A stretch of 64,000 bases of DNA. Source: Streptomyces nojiriensis. Its GTDB lineage: Bacteria; Actinomycetota; Actinomycetes; Streptomycetales; Streptomycetaceae. The notes beneath the pieces are model-generated. The model did not search any database and had not been told where the DNA came from. It was given only the letters and a program-made list of their open reading frames with translations. A program made the translations under genes and the position numbers. The DNA lies in the NCBI RefSeq assembly GCF_017639205.1, contig NZ_CP071139.1:5138501-5202500 (forward strand), given 5' to 3'. Every line of letters starts with the position of its first letter. Position 1 is the first letter of the stretch. This document shows positions 54,165 to 62,570 of this stretch, one piece after another.

Positions 54165-54191
54165 TGTCAGACCTCGACCTGACGTCTGACA
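54165..54191. promoter_or_regulatory. Inverted repeat upstream of the DUF3592 gene
   Basis: Perfect 8-bp arms TGTCAGAC (54165-54172) and GTCTGACA (54184-54191), 11 bp apart, about 45 bp upstream of the DUF3592 start. A repressor or activator site is possible; I know no matching regulator. The rest of 54122-54392 shows nothing recognisable. Confidence 0.4.
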
Positions 54192-54396
54192 GCGGCTCTT
54201 CCGAAGTGGACCCGGGTCAGCGGGAGCAACCCACCCAAAAGACCGGCCCTTTGCCCCAATTGCGGCCATTCGAGTATCCATTCGCGGACCGCAGCTCTCA
54301 CTGACCCGGCCCCACTACGGATCAGGCGAAGTGCCGACGGTCACCCCCTCCCATCCGTTCTCCTCAACCCCTGGCGGCCGTCGGTCGCGGTCATGG

Positions 54397-54850
54397 AGAA
54401 GCGCGTAGCGATCTGGGGCGGCCTATGTCCGGCCACAGACGGTCGTCGGACGCAGGTCGAGCGGCGGACCGAGTTCGTGGGCGGCTTATGTCCAGCCCAA
54501 GACGGTCGTCGGACGCTGAGAGATGAGGAGCGCGTAGCGATTGGACGCGCTTCCCCCAACACAGGCCATGGTCTCGATGGCCCCGCCTGCCGGACATGCC
54601 CCACCGGAACCGGGTTGGGCATCTCTGACGGGCCCGTCCCTGGAAAGGAACGCCCGGCCCGTTCTTTTGGGGGTTTCCCGGCAGTCTTCGTTCCTCCGGG
54701 GCGGGACGGTCGGTCAAGGGTGGCCGAAGGCCATCGCGAAGCGACGCGACGACGAAGGAGGAGCGCCCTTGAGGGACCGGCCCGACCCGGAGACGATCGG
54801 ACTGACGGGAAACCCCCACACGCATCCCTGATACCGGCCGAGAGGCTCCC
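54397..54850. repeat. Right arm of the long inverted repeat, with an inner tandem duplication
   Basis: Bases 54435-54850 are the reverse copy of the left arm. At the inner end (54397-54540) the words GCGCGTAGCGAT, GGTCGTCGGACGC and TATGTCC each occur twice, showing a partial tandem duplication absent from the left arm. The arm ends about 55 bp before the sugar-isomerase start codon and holds no gene. Confidence 0.85.
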
Positions 54851-54905
54851 GCCCCCGTGGCCCGCGTCACGGTCACCGCCGCTTCCGGGCCCGTACCCTG
54901 TCCTC

Positions 54906-55790
54906 GTGGCAGAACCAGTCCGTGTCCCGACCGCGAAAGTCGCCCTATCCACCGCCTCGGTCTATCCGGAGTCGACGGCGACCGCCTTCGAGATCGCCGC
55001 GCGCCTCGGTTACGACGGCGTCGAGGTGATGGTCTGGACGGATCCGGTCAGTCAGGACATCGAAGCCCTGCGCCGGCTGTCGGATCACCACGGAGTGCCG
55101 ATCCTTGCCGTGCACGCGCCGTGTCTGCTGATCACCCAGCGGGTCTGGTCCACCGATCCGTGGACCAAGCTGCAGCGCGCCCAGGCCGCCGCCGAGCGGC
55201 TCGGGGCGAGCACCGTGGTCGTGCATCCGCCCTTCCGCTGGCAGCGCCAGTACGCGCGGGACTTCGTCAGCGGTATCTGGCGGATGGCCGACGAGACCGA
55301 CGTCCGGTTCGCCGTGGAGAACATGTACCCGTGGCGCTACCGCGACCGCGAGATGCTCGCCTACGCCCCCGAGTGGGACGTGACGAAGGACGACTACCGC
55401 CACTTCACCGTCGACCTGTCGCACACCGCGACCGCCCGTACCGACGCGACCGCGATGATCGACCGGATGGGCGATCGGCTCGCGCACATCCACCTCGCCG
55501 ACGGGAACGGATCGGCCAAGGACGAGCACCTGGTCCCGGGCCGCGGCACGCAGCCCTGCGCCGAGCTGCTGGAGAGCCTCGCGCGGACCTCGTTCGACGG
55601 GCACGTGGTGATCGAGGTCAACACCCGCCGGGCGATGTCCTCCGCCGAGCGCGAGGCCGATCTCGCCGAGGCGCTGGCCTTCACGCGCCTGCACCTCGCC
55701 ACCACCGCCACCACCCCCACCCCCACCCCCGGCCCCACCACCCCCGGCCCCGCCACCCCCACCCAGCGCGACAAGGCCCGCCGGCCGTGA
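54906..55790 (+). CDS. Sugar phosphate isomerase/epimerase family protein (AP-endonuclease-2-like TIM barrel)
   Basis: This 294-residue protein is a TIM-barrel of the xylose-isomerase-like superfamily: ALSTASVYPESTATAFEIAA at the start, GYDGVEVMVW, VVHPPFRWQR, FAVENMYPW, TVDLSHTA, LAHIHLADGNG and HVVIEVN, with His, Glu and Asp residues set to bind a metal. The substrate is unknown. The C-terminal 25 residues are a Thr/Pro low-complexity tail. The GTG start overlaps no repeat; the next gene overlaps by 4 bp (GTGA), so it is co-translated with a TetR regulator. Confidence 0.85.
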   Translation: MAEPVRVPTAKVALSTASVYPESTATAFEIAARLGYDGVEVMVWTDPVSQDIEALRRLSDHHGVPILAVHAPCLLITQRVWSTDPWTKLQRAQAAAERLGASTVVVHPPFRWQRQYARDFVSGIWRMADETDVRFAVENMYPWRYRDREMLAYAPEWDVTKDDYRHFTVDLSHTATARTDATAMIDRMGDRLAHIHLADGNGSAKDEHLVPGRGTQPCAELLESLARTSFDGHVVIEVNTRRAMSSAEREADLAEALAFTRLHLATTATTPTPTPGPTTPGPATPTQRDKARRP

Positions 55791-56422
55791 CCGGCACCCC
55801 GACCCCGGACGCACCCAAGCCGCGCCGCCGCGGCCCCGGCCGGCCCCGGCAGGACGAGGCCGACGACGGCCCCGGCACCCAGGAGCGCATCCGGCTCGCC
55901 GCCCGCGAGGTGTTCGCGGAGCGCGGGTACGACAAGACGTCCGTGCGCGGCATCGCGAAGGTCGCCGGCGTCGACCCGGCGCTCGTGCACCACTACTTCG
56001 GCACCAAGGACGATCTCTTCGCCGCCGCCATCGAGGTCAGCATCGAGCCCGCCCTGGTGGTCCCCGCGATCATCGGCGAGGGCCCGGACGGCATCGGCGA
56101 GCGCCTCGCCCGCTACTTCCTGGGCGTCTGGGAGAACCCGGTCACCCGGGTCCCGCTGCTCGCCGTGATCCGCTCGGCGCTGACCCACGAGGCCGCCGCG
56201 AAGGTGCTGCGCCAGCTGGTGCTGCGGCGGCTCCTGGAGCGGGTCGCCGCCGACCTCGACGTCCCCGACCCGACCTTCCGCGCCGAGCTCGCCGCCTCCC
56301 ACATGGTCGGCATCGCGATCCTGCGCTACGTGGTCCAGGTGGAGCCCCTCGCGTCCGCCGACCCGGAGAAGATCGTGGCCCTCGTGGCGCCCACGCTCCA
56401 GCGGTACCTGACCGAGGAATGA
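55787..56422 (+). CDS. TetR-family transcriptional regulator
   Basis: About 211 residues. A basic Pro-rich start (KPRRRGPGRPRQDEADD) precedes the helix-turn-helix with RIRLAAREVFAERGYDKTSV and VDPALVHHYFGTKDDLF; the C-terminal domain (about 80-205) is of the TetR_C type. The GRPR motif near the start may add minor-groove contacts. It is translationally coupled to the sugar-isomerase gene; its ligand is unknown. Confidence 0.9.
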   Translation: MTGTPTPDAPKPRRRGPGRPRQDEADDGPGTQERIRLAAREVFAERGYDKTSVRGIAKVAGVDPALVHHYFGTKDDLFAAAIEVSIEPALVVPAIIGEGPDGIGERLARYFLGVWENPVTRVPLLAVIRSALTHEAAAKVLRQLVLRRLLERVAADLDVPDPTFRAELAASHMVGIAILRYVVQVEPLASADPEKIVALVAPTLQRYLTEE

Positions 56423-56544
56423 GCCCGCCGTCCCGGCATCCGGACGTGTTGTCCGGATCGCGGGCGGTGGGCGTAGCCTCGTATCTGAGCCATATCCGCA
56501 GTCGCGGCTGACCGTACAGCCGCACTCATGGGGAGTGAAACCGC

Positions 56545-58395
56545 ATGCCCGAGCTGAGGTCCCGCACCGTCACCCACGGCCGCAACATGGCAGGCGCGCG
56601 TGCGCTGATGCGCGCGTCGGGCGTAGCGAGCGCGGACATCGGCAAGCCGATCGTCGCGGTCGCCAACTCCTTCACCGAGTTCGTCCCCGGTCACACCCAC
56701 CTGGCGCCGGTCGGCCGCATCGTCTCCGACGCCATCCGTGCCGCCGGTGCGATCCCGCGCGAGTTCAACACCATCGCGGTCGACGACGGCATCGCCATGG
56801 GCCACGGCGGCATGCTGTACTCCCTCCCCTCCCGCGACCTGATCGCGGACTCGGTCGAGTACATGGTCGAGGCGCACTGCGCCGACGCGCTGATCTGCAT
56901 CTCCAACTGCGACAAGATCACCCCCGGCATGCTGATGGCCGCCATGCGCCTCAACATCCCGGTCGTCTTCGTCTCGGGCGGCCCGATGGAGGCCGGTCAG
57001 GCGACCCTCGTCGACGGCACCGTCCGCAAGCTCGACCTGATCGACGCGATGGTCGATGCGTCCAACGAGAACGTCTCCGACGAGGACGTGCTGCGCATCG
57101 AGGAGAACGCCTGTCCCACCTGCGGCTCCTGCAGCGGCATGTTCACCGCCAACTCGATGAACTGCCTCGCCGAGGCCATCGGCCTGGCCCTGCCCGGCAA
57201 CGGCTCGGTCCTCGCCACGCACACCGCCCGCCGCGCCCTGTACGAGGACGCCGGCCGCACGGTCGTGGAGATCACCAAGCGCTACTACGAGGACGGCGAC
57301 GAGTCCGTCCTGCCGCGCAGCATCGCCACCCGCGAGGCCTTCGAGAACGCCATGGCCCTCGACATCGCGATGGGCGGCTCCACGAACACGATCCTGCACC
57401 TGCTGGCCGCCGCGCAGGAAGCGGGCCTGGACTACGACCTCACCGACATCGACGCCGTCTCGCGCCGCGTCCCGTGCCTGGCGAAGGTCGCGCCGAACGT
57501 GGCGCCCGGCGGCACGTACTACATGGAGGACATCCACCGCGCCGGCGGCATCCCCGCCATCCTCGGCGAGCTGCACCGCGGCGGTCTCCTCAACAAGGAC
57601 GTCACCACCGTCCACTCGGACGGCCTGGAGGACTGGCTCGCGAAGTGGGACGCCCGCTCCGGCACGGCCACCGACACGGCCATGGAGCTGTGGCACGCGG
57701 CGCCCGGCTGTGAGCGCTCCGCCACCGCCTTCTCCCAGTCCAAGCGCTGGGAGACCCTCGACCTCGACGCCGAGGGCGGCTGCATCCGCTCGGTGCAGCA
57801 CGCGTACTCCAAGGACGGCGGCCTCGCCGTCCTGCGCGGCAACATCGCCGAGGACGGCTGCGTCGTGAAGACCGCCGGTGTCGACGAGTCGATCTGGACC
57901 TTCGAGGGTCCGGCGGTCGTCTGCGAGTCGCAGGACGAGGCCGTCGACAAGATCCTCCGCAAGGAGATCAAGGCGGGCGACGTGGTCGTCATCCGCTACG
58001 AGGGCCCGCGCGGCGGACCCGGTATGCAGGAGATGCTCTACCCGACCTCCTTCCTCAAGGGCCGGGGCCTCGGCAAGGTCTGCGCGCTGGTGACGGACGG
58101 CCGCTTCTCCGGCGGCACCTCGGGCCTGTCCATCGGCCACGCCTCCCCGGAGGCGGCCTCGGGCGGCACCATCGCGGTCGTCGAGGACGGCGACCGGATC
58201 CGCATCGACATCCCGAACCGGTCCATCGAGGTCCTCGTCGACGAGGCCACCCTGGCGGCCCGCCACGCGGCCCTCGGCGGCGTCTACGCCCCGAAGAACC
58301 GCGAGCGCAAGGTCTCCGCGGCCCTGCGCGCCTACGCCGCGATGGCCACCAGCGCCGACAAGGGCGCGGTCCGCGACGTCTCCCTCCTGGGCTGA
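56545..58395 (+). CDS. ilvD: Dihydroxy-acid dehydratase
   Basis: This 616-residue enzyme carries out the third step of valine, leucine and isoleucine synthesis. Iron-sulfur ligands are in SNCDKITPG (near 122) and CPTCGSCSGMFTANSMNC (near 190-207). The N-terminal phrase NSFTEFVPGHTHL lacks the third-site Cys of [2Fe-2S] members, and the length equals the E. coli enzyme, so a [4Fe-4S] type is likely. The ATG at 56545 follows GGGGAG. It ends at a strong terminator. Confidence 0.97.
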   Translation: MPELRSRTVTHGRNMAGARALMRASGVASADIGKPIVAVANSFTEFVPGHTHLAPVGRIVSDAIRAAGAIPREFNTIAVDDGIAMGHGGMLYSLPSRDLIADSVEYMVEAHCADALICISNCDKITPGMLMAAMRLNIPVVFVSGGPMEAGQATLVDGTVRKLDLIDAMVDASNENVSDEDVLRIEENACPTCGSCSGMFTANSMNCLAEAIGLALPGNGSVLATHTARRALYEDAGRTVVEITKRYYEDGDESVLPRSIATREAFENAMALDIAMGGSTNTILHLLAAAQEAGLDYDLTDIDAVSRRVPCLAKVAPNVAPGGTYYMEDIHRAGGIPAILGELHRGGLLNKDVTTVHSDGLEDWLAKWDARSGTATDTAMELWHAAPGCERSATAFSQSKRWETLDLDAEGGCIRSVQHAYSKDGGLAVLRGNIAEDGCVVKTAGVDESIWTFEGPAVVCESQDEAVDKILRKEIKAGDVVVIRYEGPRGGPGMQEMLYPTSFLKGRGLGKVCALVTDGRFSGGTSGLSIGHASPEAASGGTIAVVEDGDRIRIDIPNRSIEVLVDEATLAARHAALGGVYAPKNRERKVSAALRAYAAMATSADKGAVRDVSLLG

Positions 58396-58423
58396 CGACC
58401 CTGGGCTGACGACCGAATCCGCC

Positions 58424-58455
58424 GGCGCCCCCGCACCCTCCGGTGCGGGGGCGCC
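58424..58455. terminator. Bidirectional terminator hairpin
   Basis: Perfect 14-bp arms GGCGCCCCCGCACC and GGTGCGGGGGCGCC around loop CTCC, between the convergent ilvD and kinase genes. Confidence 0.85.
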
Positions 58456-58461
58456 GCCGTC

Positions 58462-60609
58462 TCACCAGGCGCCCGGGTCCGCCGCCCCCACTGCGAACAC
58501 CGATCCGTCGGGCGCCCCCGTGAACACCCGCCCGTCGCCGACCACGGGCGCGGGCAGGGTGGAGGTGTAGCCCGGCTCACCACCCAGCCGGGGCTTCGTC
58601 TGTCCCAGGAGCCGGCCCGCGCCGTCGACGGCCAGCAACCGCCCGTCCGAGGCCGTCACGTGGATCCGCCCGTCGTGGACCATCGGCCGCGAGCCGACGG
58701 CCACGCCCGTCTCCAGCCGCCATTCCTCACGCTCCGCCCCCACCGCGGCGAGGGCGCCCGACGTGCCGAAGACGTACACCCGGCCCTCGGGGCCGACTGC
58801 GGCCTGGGCCTCCAGCAACGGCGACGAGAGGGGGATCCGGCGTACGGCTCGTGTCGCGAGATCCACCCGCACGACCGCCCTGGTCACAGCACCGGACGCG
58901 GACCGCGTGTCACCTTCCAGCAGGTAGAGCCCGCCGGCCGCCGCGCCGACCGGTTCCAGCAGCGCCGGGCTCCGGACCTGCCAGTGCACCGCGCCGCTCG
59001 TGGCGTCGACGGCGGAGACCTGGGTCGACTTCCCGTCCGCTCCCTGCGCGCAGAGGTACAGGCCGGCGCCCCCCGGAAGGTCCGGTTCGGCGAGCCAAGC
59101 GGAGCCGGCCCCGCCGAGGCGGTGCTCCCAGCGAGTCGCGCCCGTGGCCGCGTCGAGCATGGTGGCCTTTCCGTCCGGGCTCGTGACGAGCAGCAGACTT
59201 CCCACGGGCACCACCCGCCCGCCCTCCGGCAGGGCACGCTTCCACCGCTGCGCACCGGCTGCCGCATCCAGGGCCCGCAGGCCCCTTCCGTCGTCGTCCA
59301 CCACGAACACCAGTCCCGCCGCGTGCAGCGGAGCCGGATTCGGTGTCATCCGCGAAGCGGGTGCCGCTCTTCGCACGGACCACATCACCGAGCCGTTCGC
59401 GGGGTCGAGCCGGGCGGCTGACAGCCCCGGCCCCGAGCAGTACAGGCCTCCGGCCGACCACGAGCAGGCCGGAACGGGATTGCCCCCGCCCCGTTCGCCC
59501 ACGTGTACCGCCCACGGCGGCCCGGCCTTCGCACCGGGACCGGGCTCCGTGGCCCCGGCGTGCACGGTGGAGTGCGCCGACGGGCCCGCGTCCGTCCCGT
59601 ACGAGAGGTATCCGCCGAGCGCCCCGCCGGTCAGCAGCAGCGCGCCGCCGACCGACAGCACCAGCCGTGACCGCCGCCGCGGCGGGGTGGGGCCGGGCTG
59701 CTCGGCGACCATCCGGTCCCGCCGGTGGGTGGCCTCGTCCCGCCGACTGGGTGCGCGCGGCCCGGGGATGAAGGCCCGGGTGTCCTCCGACGTCGGATAG
59801 GCCAGCGCACGCAGTTCGCTGATCAGCGCATCAGGGGTCGGGCGTTCGGAGGGGTCCTTCGCGAGGCAGGATTCGACGACCGGCCTCAGGGCCGCCGGCA
59901 GACCGGTCAGGTCGGGGTCGTGGTGGACGACCTGATACGCCACCAGATAGGGACTGTCGGAGTCGAAGGGGCCGCGCCCGGTCGCTGCGTGCACGAGTAC
60001 GGCGCCCATCGCGAACAGGTCCGCGGCGGGCCCCACTTCCCTGGGCCGCTGGAACTGCTCGGGCGCCATGAAGGGCGGTGTCCCGATCAGCTTTCCGGTC
60101 TCCGTCCGCAGGTCGCTGTCGGTCGGCCGCGAGATCCCGAAGTCGATGACCCGTACCCCGTCGGGTGCCATCAAGACGTTGCTCGGCTTCAGATCCCGGT
60201 GCACCACACCGGCCCGGTGGATGTCCCGCAGGGCCTCGGCGAGTCCGGCGCCGAGCCGGGCCAGTTCGGCCGGATCGAGCACCCGCTCCCGCACCCGCTC
60301 GGCGAGTGTCGGTGCGTCGATGAACAAGGTGGCCATCCAGGGCCGTTCGGCGTCCGGATCCGCGTCCACGACGGGCGCGGTGAACGCCCCGCTCACACGA
60401 CGCGCCGCGGCCACTTCCTGCCGGAACCGGGCCCGGAACTCCGGATCCACCGCGTGTTCGGGGTGCACGATCTTGACGGCGAGTTTCAGCCCCGACGCGG
60501 AAGTGGCGAGGTGGACGACGCCCATACCGCCCGAACCCAGGACGGATTCCAGCCGGTACTGCCCGGCGTACTCCGGAAAGCCCGCCCGATCCCTGCGCAG
60601 CGACTGCAC
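58462..60609 (-). CDS. Ser/Thr protein kinase with PQQ-like beta-propeller sensor
   Basis: About 715 residues. The Hanks-type kinase (about 18-285) has the glycine loop GSGGMG (25-30), Lys 46 in LAVKIV, HRDLKPSNVL and DFGIS. A cytoplasmic linker leads to a membrane segment (LVLSVGGALLLTGGALGGYL, about 328-347). The extracellular part (about 390-715) has repeated segments of the PQQ/Trp-docking type (GSVMWSVRRA, GAQRWKRALPEG, GATRWEHRLGG, GAVHWQVRSP), forming a beta-propeller. No PASTA repeats are present, so it is not PknB. It diverges from the SH3 gene. The GTG at 60609 is the preferred start. Confidence 0.92.
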   Translation of the reverse strand: MQSLRRDRAGFPEYAGQYRLESVLGSGGMGVVHLATSASGLKLAVKIVHPEHAVDPEFRARFRQEVAAARRVSGAFTAPVVDADPDAERPWMATLFIDAPTLAERVRERVLDPAELARLGAGLAEALRDIHRAGVVHRDLKPSNVLMAPDGVRVIDFGISRPTDSDLRTETGKLIGTPPFMAPEQFQRPREVGPAADLFAMGAVLVHAATGRGPFDSDSPYLVAYQVVHHDPDLTGLPAALRPVVESCLAKDPSERPTPDALISELRALAYPTSEDTRAFIPGPRAPSRRDEATHRRDRMVAEQPGPTPPRRRSRLVLSVGGALLLTGGALGGYLSYGTDAGPSAHSTVHAGATEPGPGAKAGPPWAVHVGERGGGNPVPACSWSAGGLYCSGPGLSAARLDPANGSVMWSVRRAAPASRMTPNPAPLHAAGLVFVVDDDGRGLRALDAAAGAQRWKRALPEGGRVVPVGSLLLVTSPDGKATMLDAATGATRWEHRLGGAGSAWLAEPDLPGGAGLYLCAQGADGKSTQVSAVDATSGAVHWQVRSPALLEPVGAAAGGLYLLEGDTRSASGAVTRAVVRVDLATRAVRRIPLSSPLLEAQAAVGPEGRVYVFGTSGALAAVGAEREEWRLETGVAVGSRPMVHDGRIHVTASDGRLLAVDGAGRLLGQTKPRLGGEPGYTSTLPAPVVGDGRVFTGAPDGSVFAVGAADPGAW

Positions 60610-60679
60610 CGCTGACCACCCCCGCCGGAGCCTAGTCGATGGCACCTGGCTATCTCCAAGGTCCTGCTACCCTGCGCGA

Positions 60680-60689
60680 GTTGCGCAAC
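60680..60689. promoter_or_regulatory. Palindrome between the kinase and SH3 genes
   Basis: GTTGCGCAAC is a perfect 10-bp palindrome in the 105-bp divergent gap, with further GCAACG words beside it. It may be an operator for one or both genes. Confidence 0.35.
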
Positions 60690-60714
60690 GCAACGCTCAG
60701 GGGGGAGTTTTCGC

Positions 60715-61014
60715 ATGTCCGAAAAGAGTGAGGCCGGTCAGGCCCAGAGCCTTGCCGCGGAGTCCGGTTTCCAGACCTTTCCGGTTGCTCCCGGCTACCG
60801 GGTGAACGTCCGCAGCGGCCCGGGCACCAGCTACTCCATCGTCAAGGTCCTGCCGTACGACTCGTACGTCTCGATCCGCTGCCAGGGCCCCGGCACGACG
60901 GTCTCCGGTCCGTATGGCACGACGAACATCTGGGACTGCATCGGCAACGGTCAGTTCGTCTCGGACGCGTACGTCCACACGGGCACTGACGGCTACGTCG
61001 CCACGCGCTGCTGA
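60715..61014 (+). CDS. Small bacterial SH3-domain protein without signal peptide
   Basis: This 99-residue protein is essentially one SH3_3-type domain: YRVNVRSGPGTSYSIVKVLPY (about 28-48) is the classic phrase. It has three Cys (IRCQ, WDCIG, ATRC), which would suit an extracellular protein, yet the N-terminus (MSEKSEAGQAQSLAAESG) is no Sec or Tat signal. A GGGGGAG site 8 nt before the ATG supports the start. It is divergent from a Ser/Thr kinase with an extracellular sensor. Bacterial SH3 domains usually bind peptidoglycan peptides. Confidence 0.8.
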   Translation: MSEKSEAGQAQSLAAESGFQTFPVAPGYRVNVRSGPGTSYSIVKVLPYDSYVSIRCQGPGTTVSGPYGTTNIWDCIGNGQFVSDAYVHTGTDGYVATRC

Positions 61015-61083
61015 CCTCTGCCGGTCTCCGACGCGTACGCGCGGACGGGCAGTGACGGCTGCGTCACCAACCAGTGCGGCTGA
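61015..61083 (+). pseudogene. In-frame duplicate of the SH3 protein C-terminus after its stop
   Basis: The 23 codons after the SH3 stop stay in frame and translate to a near copy of the preceding C-terminus: VSDAYARTGSDGCVTNQCG against VSDAYVHTGTDGYVATRC. They end in TGA. A tandem duplication of about 65 bp, or readthrough extension, explains it. Confidence 0.7.
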
Positions 61084-61152
61084 CCGTCCCCGACCCGTCT
61101 GACACGTGAGACACACCCGGCCCGACCGGCCCGGCGAGGGATAATCGCTGAC

Positions 61153-61683
61153 GTGAGCGACGACCAGCGAGACCAGACCCCCGCCGAGCCGGCCGCACAG
61201 GCCGCGGTGCCCGCCGGCCCGCAGCCCGAGCCGATCCGGTTCTTCGGCACCACCTGGGTCGAGCACGACGGCGGCTACGCCCTGCGCCGCGTCGGCCTCG
61301 CCATCGGCTCGCTGGCCACCGCCATCTCCTCCGCCCTGATGCTCCGCTTCGCCTACGAGGGCCTGGAGATCGGCAACGTCGGCCCCTTCCTCAGCATCTC
61401 GGTCGTCGTCCTCTTCGCGATCGCCAGCTCCATCGCCTTCACCAAGACCTGGGCCTCCTTCAGCCGTCGCCCCGCCCCGTCCTCCGACGAGGCCGCCCTC
61501 AAGGGCCTCAAGACGATCGGTTTCATCGGCTCCCTGATCGCGTACTTCCTGCGCTGCCTCGGTGAGGCGCCGGGCGAGAAGCTCCGCCGCGCCGAGTACG
61601 AGCGCGCCCAGGCCGAATACGCCCGCCGCCGCAGCACCCGTACGGGCAACCCGGCCGCGCGCCGCCCCAAGCGCAAGAAGTAG
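61153..61683 (+). CDS. Small membrane protein, unknown function
   Basis: This 176-residue protein has an acidic Pro/Ala-rich start, two or three membrane segments (RRVGLAIGSLATAISSALM about 46-65, FLSISVVVLFAIASSIAF about 78-95, and a weaker one near 115) and a basic tail (RRRSTRTGNPAARRPKRKK). GATAAT at 61140-61145 lies 7 nt before the GTG, so the message is probably leaderless. It is 56 bp upstream of the ABC transporter operon. Confidence 0.7.
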   Translation: MSDDQRDQTPAEPAAQAAVPAGPQPEPIRFFGTTWVEHDGGYALRRVGLAIGSLATAISSALMLRFAYEGLEIGNVGPFLSISVVVLFAIASSIAFTKTWASFSRRPAPSSDEAALKGLKTIGFIGSLIAYFLRCLGEAPGEKLRRAEYERAQAEYARRRSTRTGNPAARRPKRKK

Positions 61684-61702
61684 CCCGCATCCATCCCGGC
61701 GA

Positions 61703-61750
61703 TTGACGTCCCGGCACCGCCAGGAGCATTATTCATCACATGATGAATAA
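61703..61750 (+). promoter_or_regulatory. Promoter with operator overlapping the start codon of the ABC exporter
   Basis: TTGACG (61703-61708), an 18-bp spacer and CATTAT (61727-61732) form a good promoter that would start transcription at or next to the ATG at 61740 (leaderless). A perfect 22-bp palindrome, arms TTATTCATCA and TGATGAATAA (61729-61750), overlaps the -10 and the start codon. It is very A+T-rich for this genome and resembles TetR- or MarR-type operators. Confidence 0.7.
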
Positions 61751-62570
61751 CCAGGCCGAGGGAGACCCGGCCGCCGTCCACGCCCATGACCTCACCGTCC
61801 GGCGCGGCACCGGCCGCACCCCCCGCACCGTCCTCGACTCCCTCGCCTTCGACGTCCCCCGCGGCCGCATCACCGGCCTCCTCGGCCCCTCCGGCTGCGG
61901 AAAGTCCACCCTCATGCGCGCCATCGTCGGCACCCAGGCCCACGTCACCGGCACCCTCGACGTCCTCGGCCACCCCGCCGGCCACCCCCGGCTCCGCTCC
62001 CTCATCGGCTACGTCACCCAGGCGCCCAGCGTCTACGACGACCTCACCGTCCGGCAGAACCTCGACTACTTCGCCGCCGTCCTCGACCCCGGCCGCGCAG
62101 CCGCCGACCGCCGCGCCGCCGCCGTCACCCGCGCCATCACCGACGTCGACCTCACCAGCCGCGCCGGCGCCCTCGCCGGCAACCTCTCCGGCGGCCAGCG
62201 CAGCCGCGTCTCCCTCGCCGTCGCCCTGCTCGGCACCCCCGAGCTCCTGGTCCTCGACGAACCCACCGTCGGCCTCGACCCCGTCCTGCGCCGCGACCTG
62301 TGGAACCTCTTCCACGACATCACCGCCACCCGCGGCGCGACGATCCTCGTCTCCTCCCACGTCATGGACGAGGCCGAGCGCTGCCACGACCTGCTCCTCA
62401 TGCGCGAGGGCCGCATCCTCGCCCAGGACACCCCCGACGCACTGCGCACCCGTACCCACGCCGCCACCGTCGAGGAGGGCTTCCTGCGCCTCGTCGACGA
62501 AGCCAACGCCGCCGCCGCCGACGGCGCCGCCGCCTCCAACGTCACCGCCATCCGGGAGCAGACCCGATGA
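61740..62570 (+). CDS. ABC exporter ATPase (ABC-2 / drug-resistance type)
   Basis: This 276-residue ATPase has Walker A LLGPSGCGKSTLMRA (about 45-59), signature NLSGGQRSRVSLAVALL, Walker B LLVLDEPTVGLDP and the H-loop VSSHVMDEAERC. Together with the following permease it forms an ABC-2 exporter of the daunorubicin-resistance type; the substrate is unknown. ATG at 61740 and ATG at 61743 are both possible starts. Its control by the overlapping operator suggests induction by a small molecule. The repressor gene is not adjacent. Confidence 0.92.
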   Translation: MMNNQAEGDPAAVHAHDLTVRRGTGRTPRTVLDSLAFDVPRGRITGLLGPSGCGKSTLMRAIVGTQAHVTGTLDVLGHPAGHPRLRSLIGYVTQAPSVYDDLTVRQNLDYFAAVLDPGRAAADRRAAAVTRAITDVDLTSRAGALAGNLSGGQRSRVSLAVALLGTPELLVLDEPTVGLDPVLRRDLWNLFHDITATRGATILVSSHVMDEAERCHDLLLMREGRILAQDTPDALRTRTHAATVEEGFLRLVDEANAAAADGAAASNVTAIREQTR

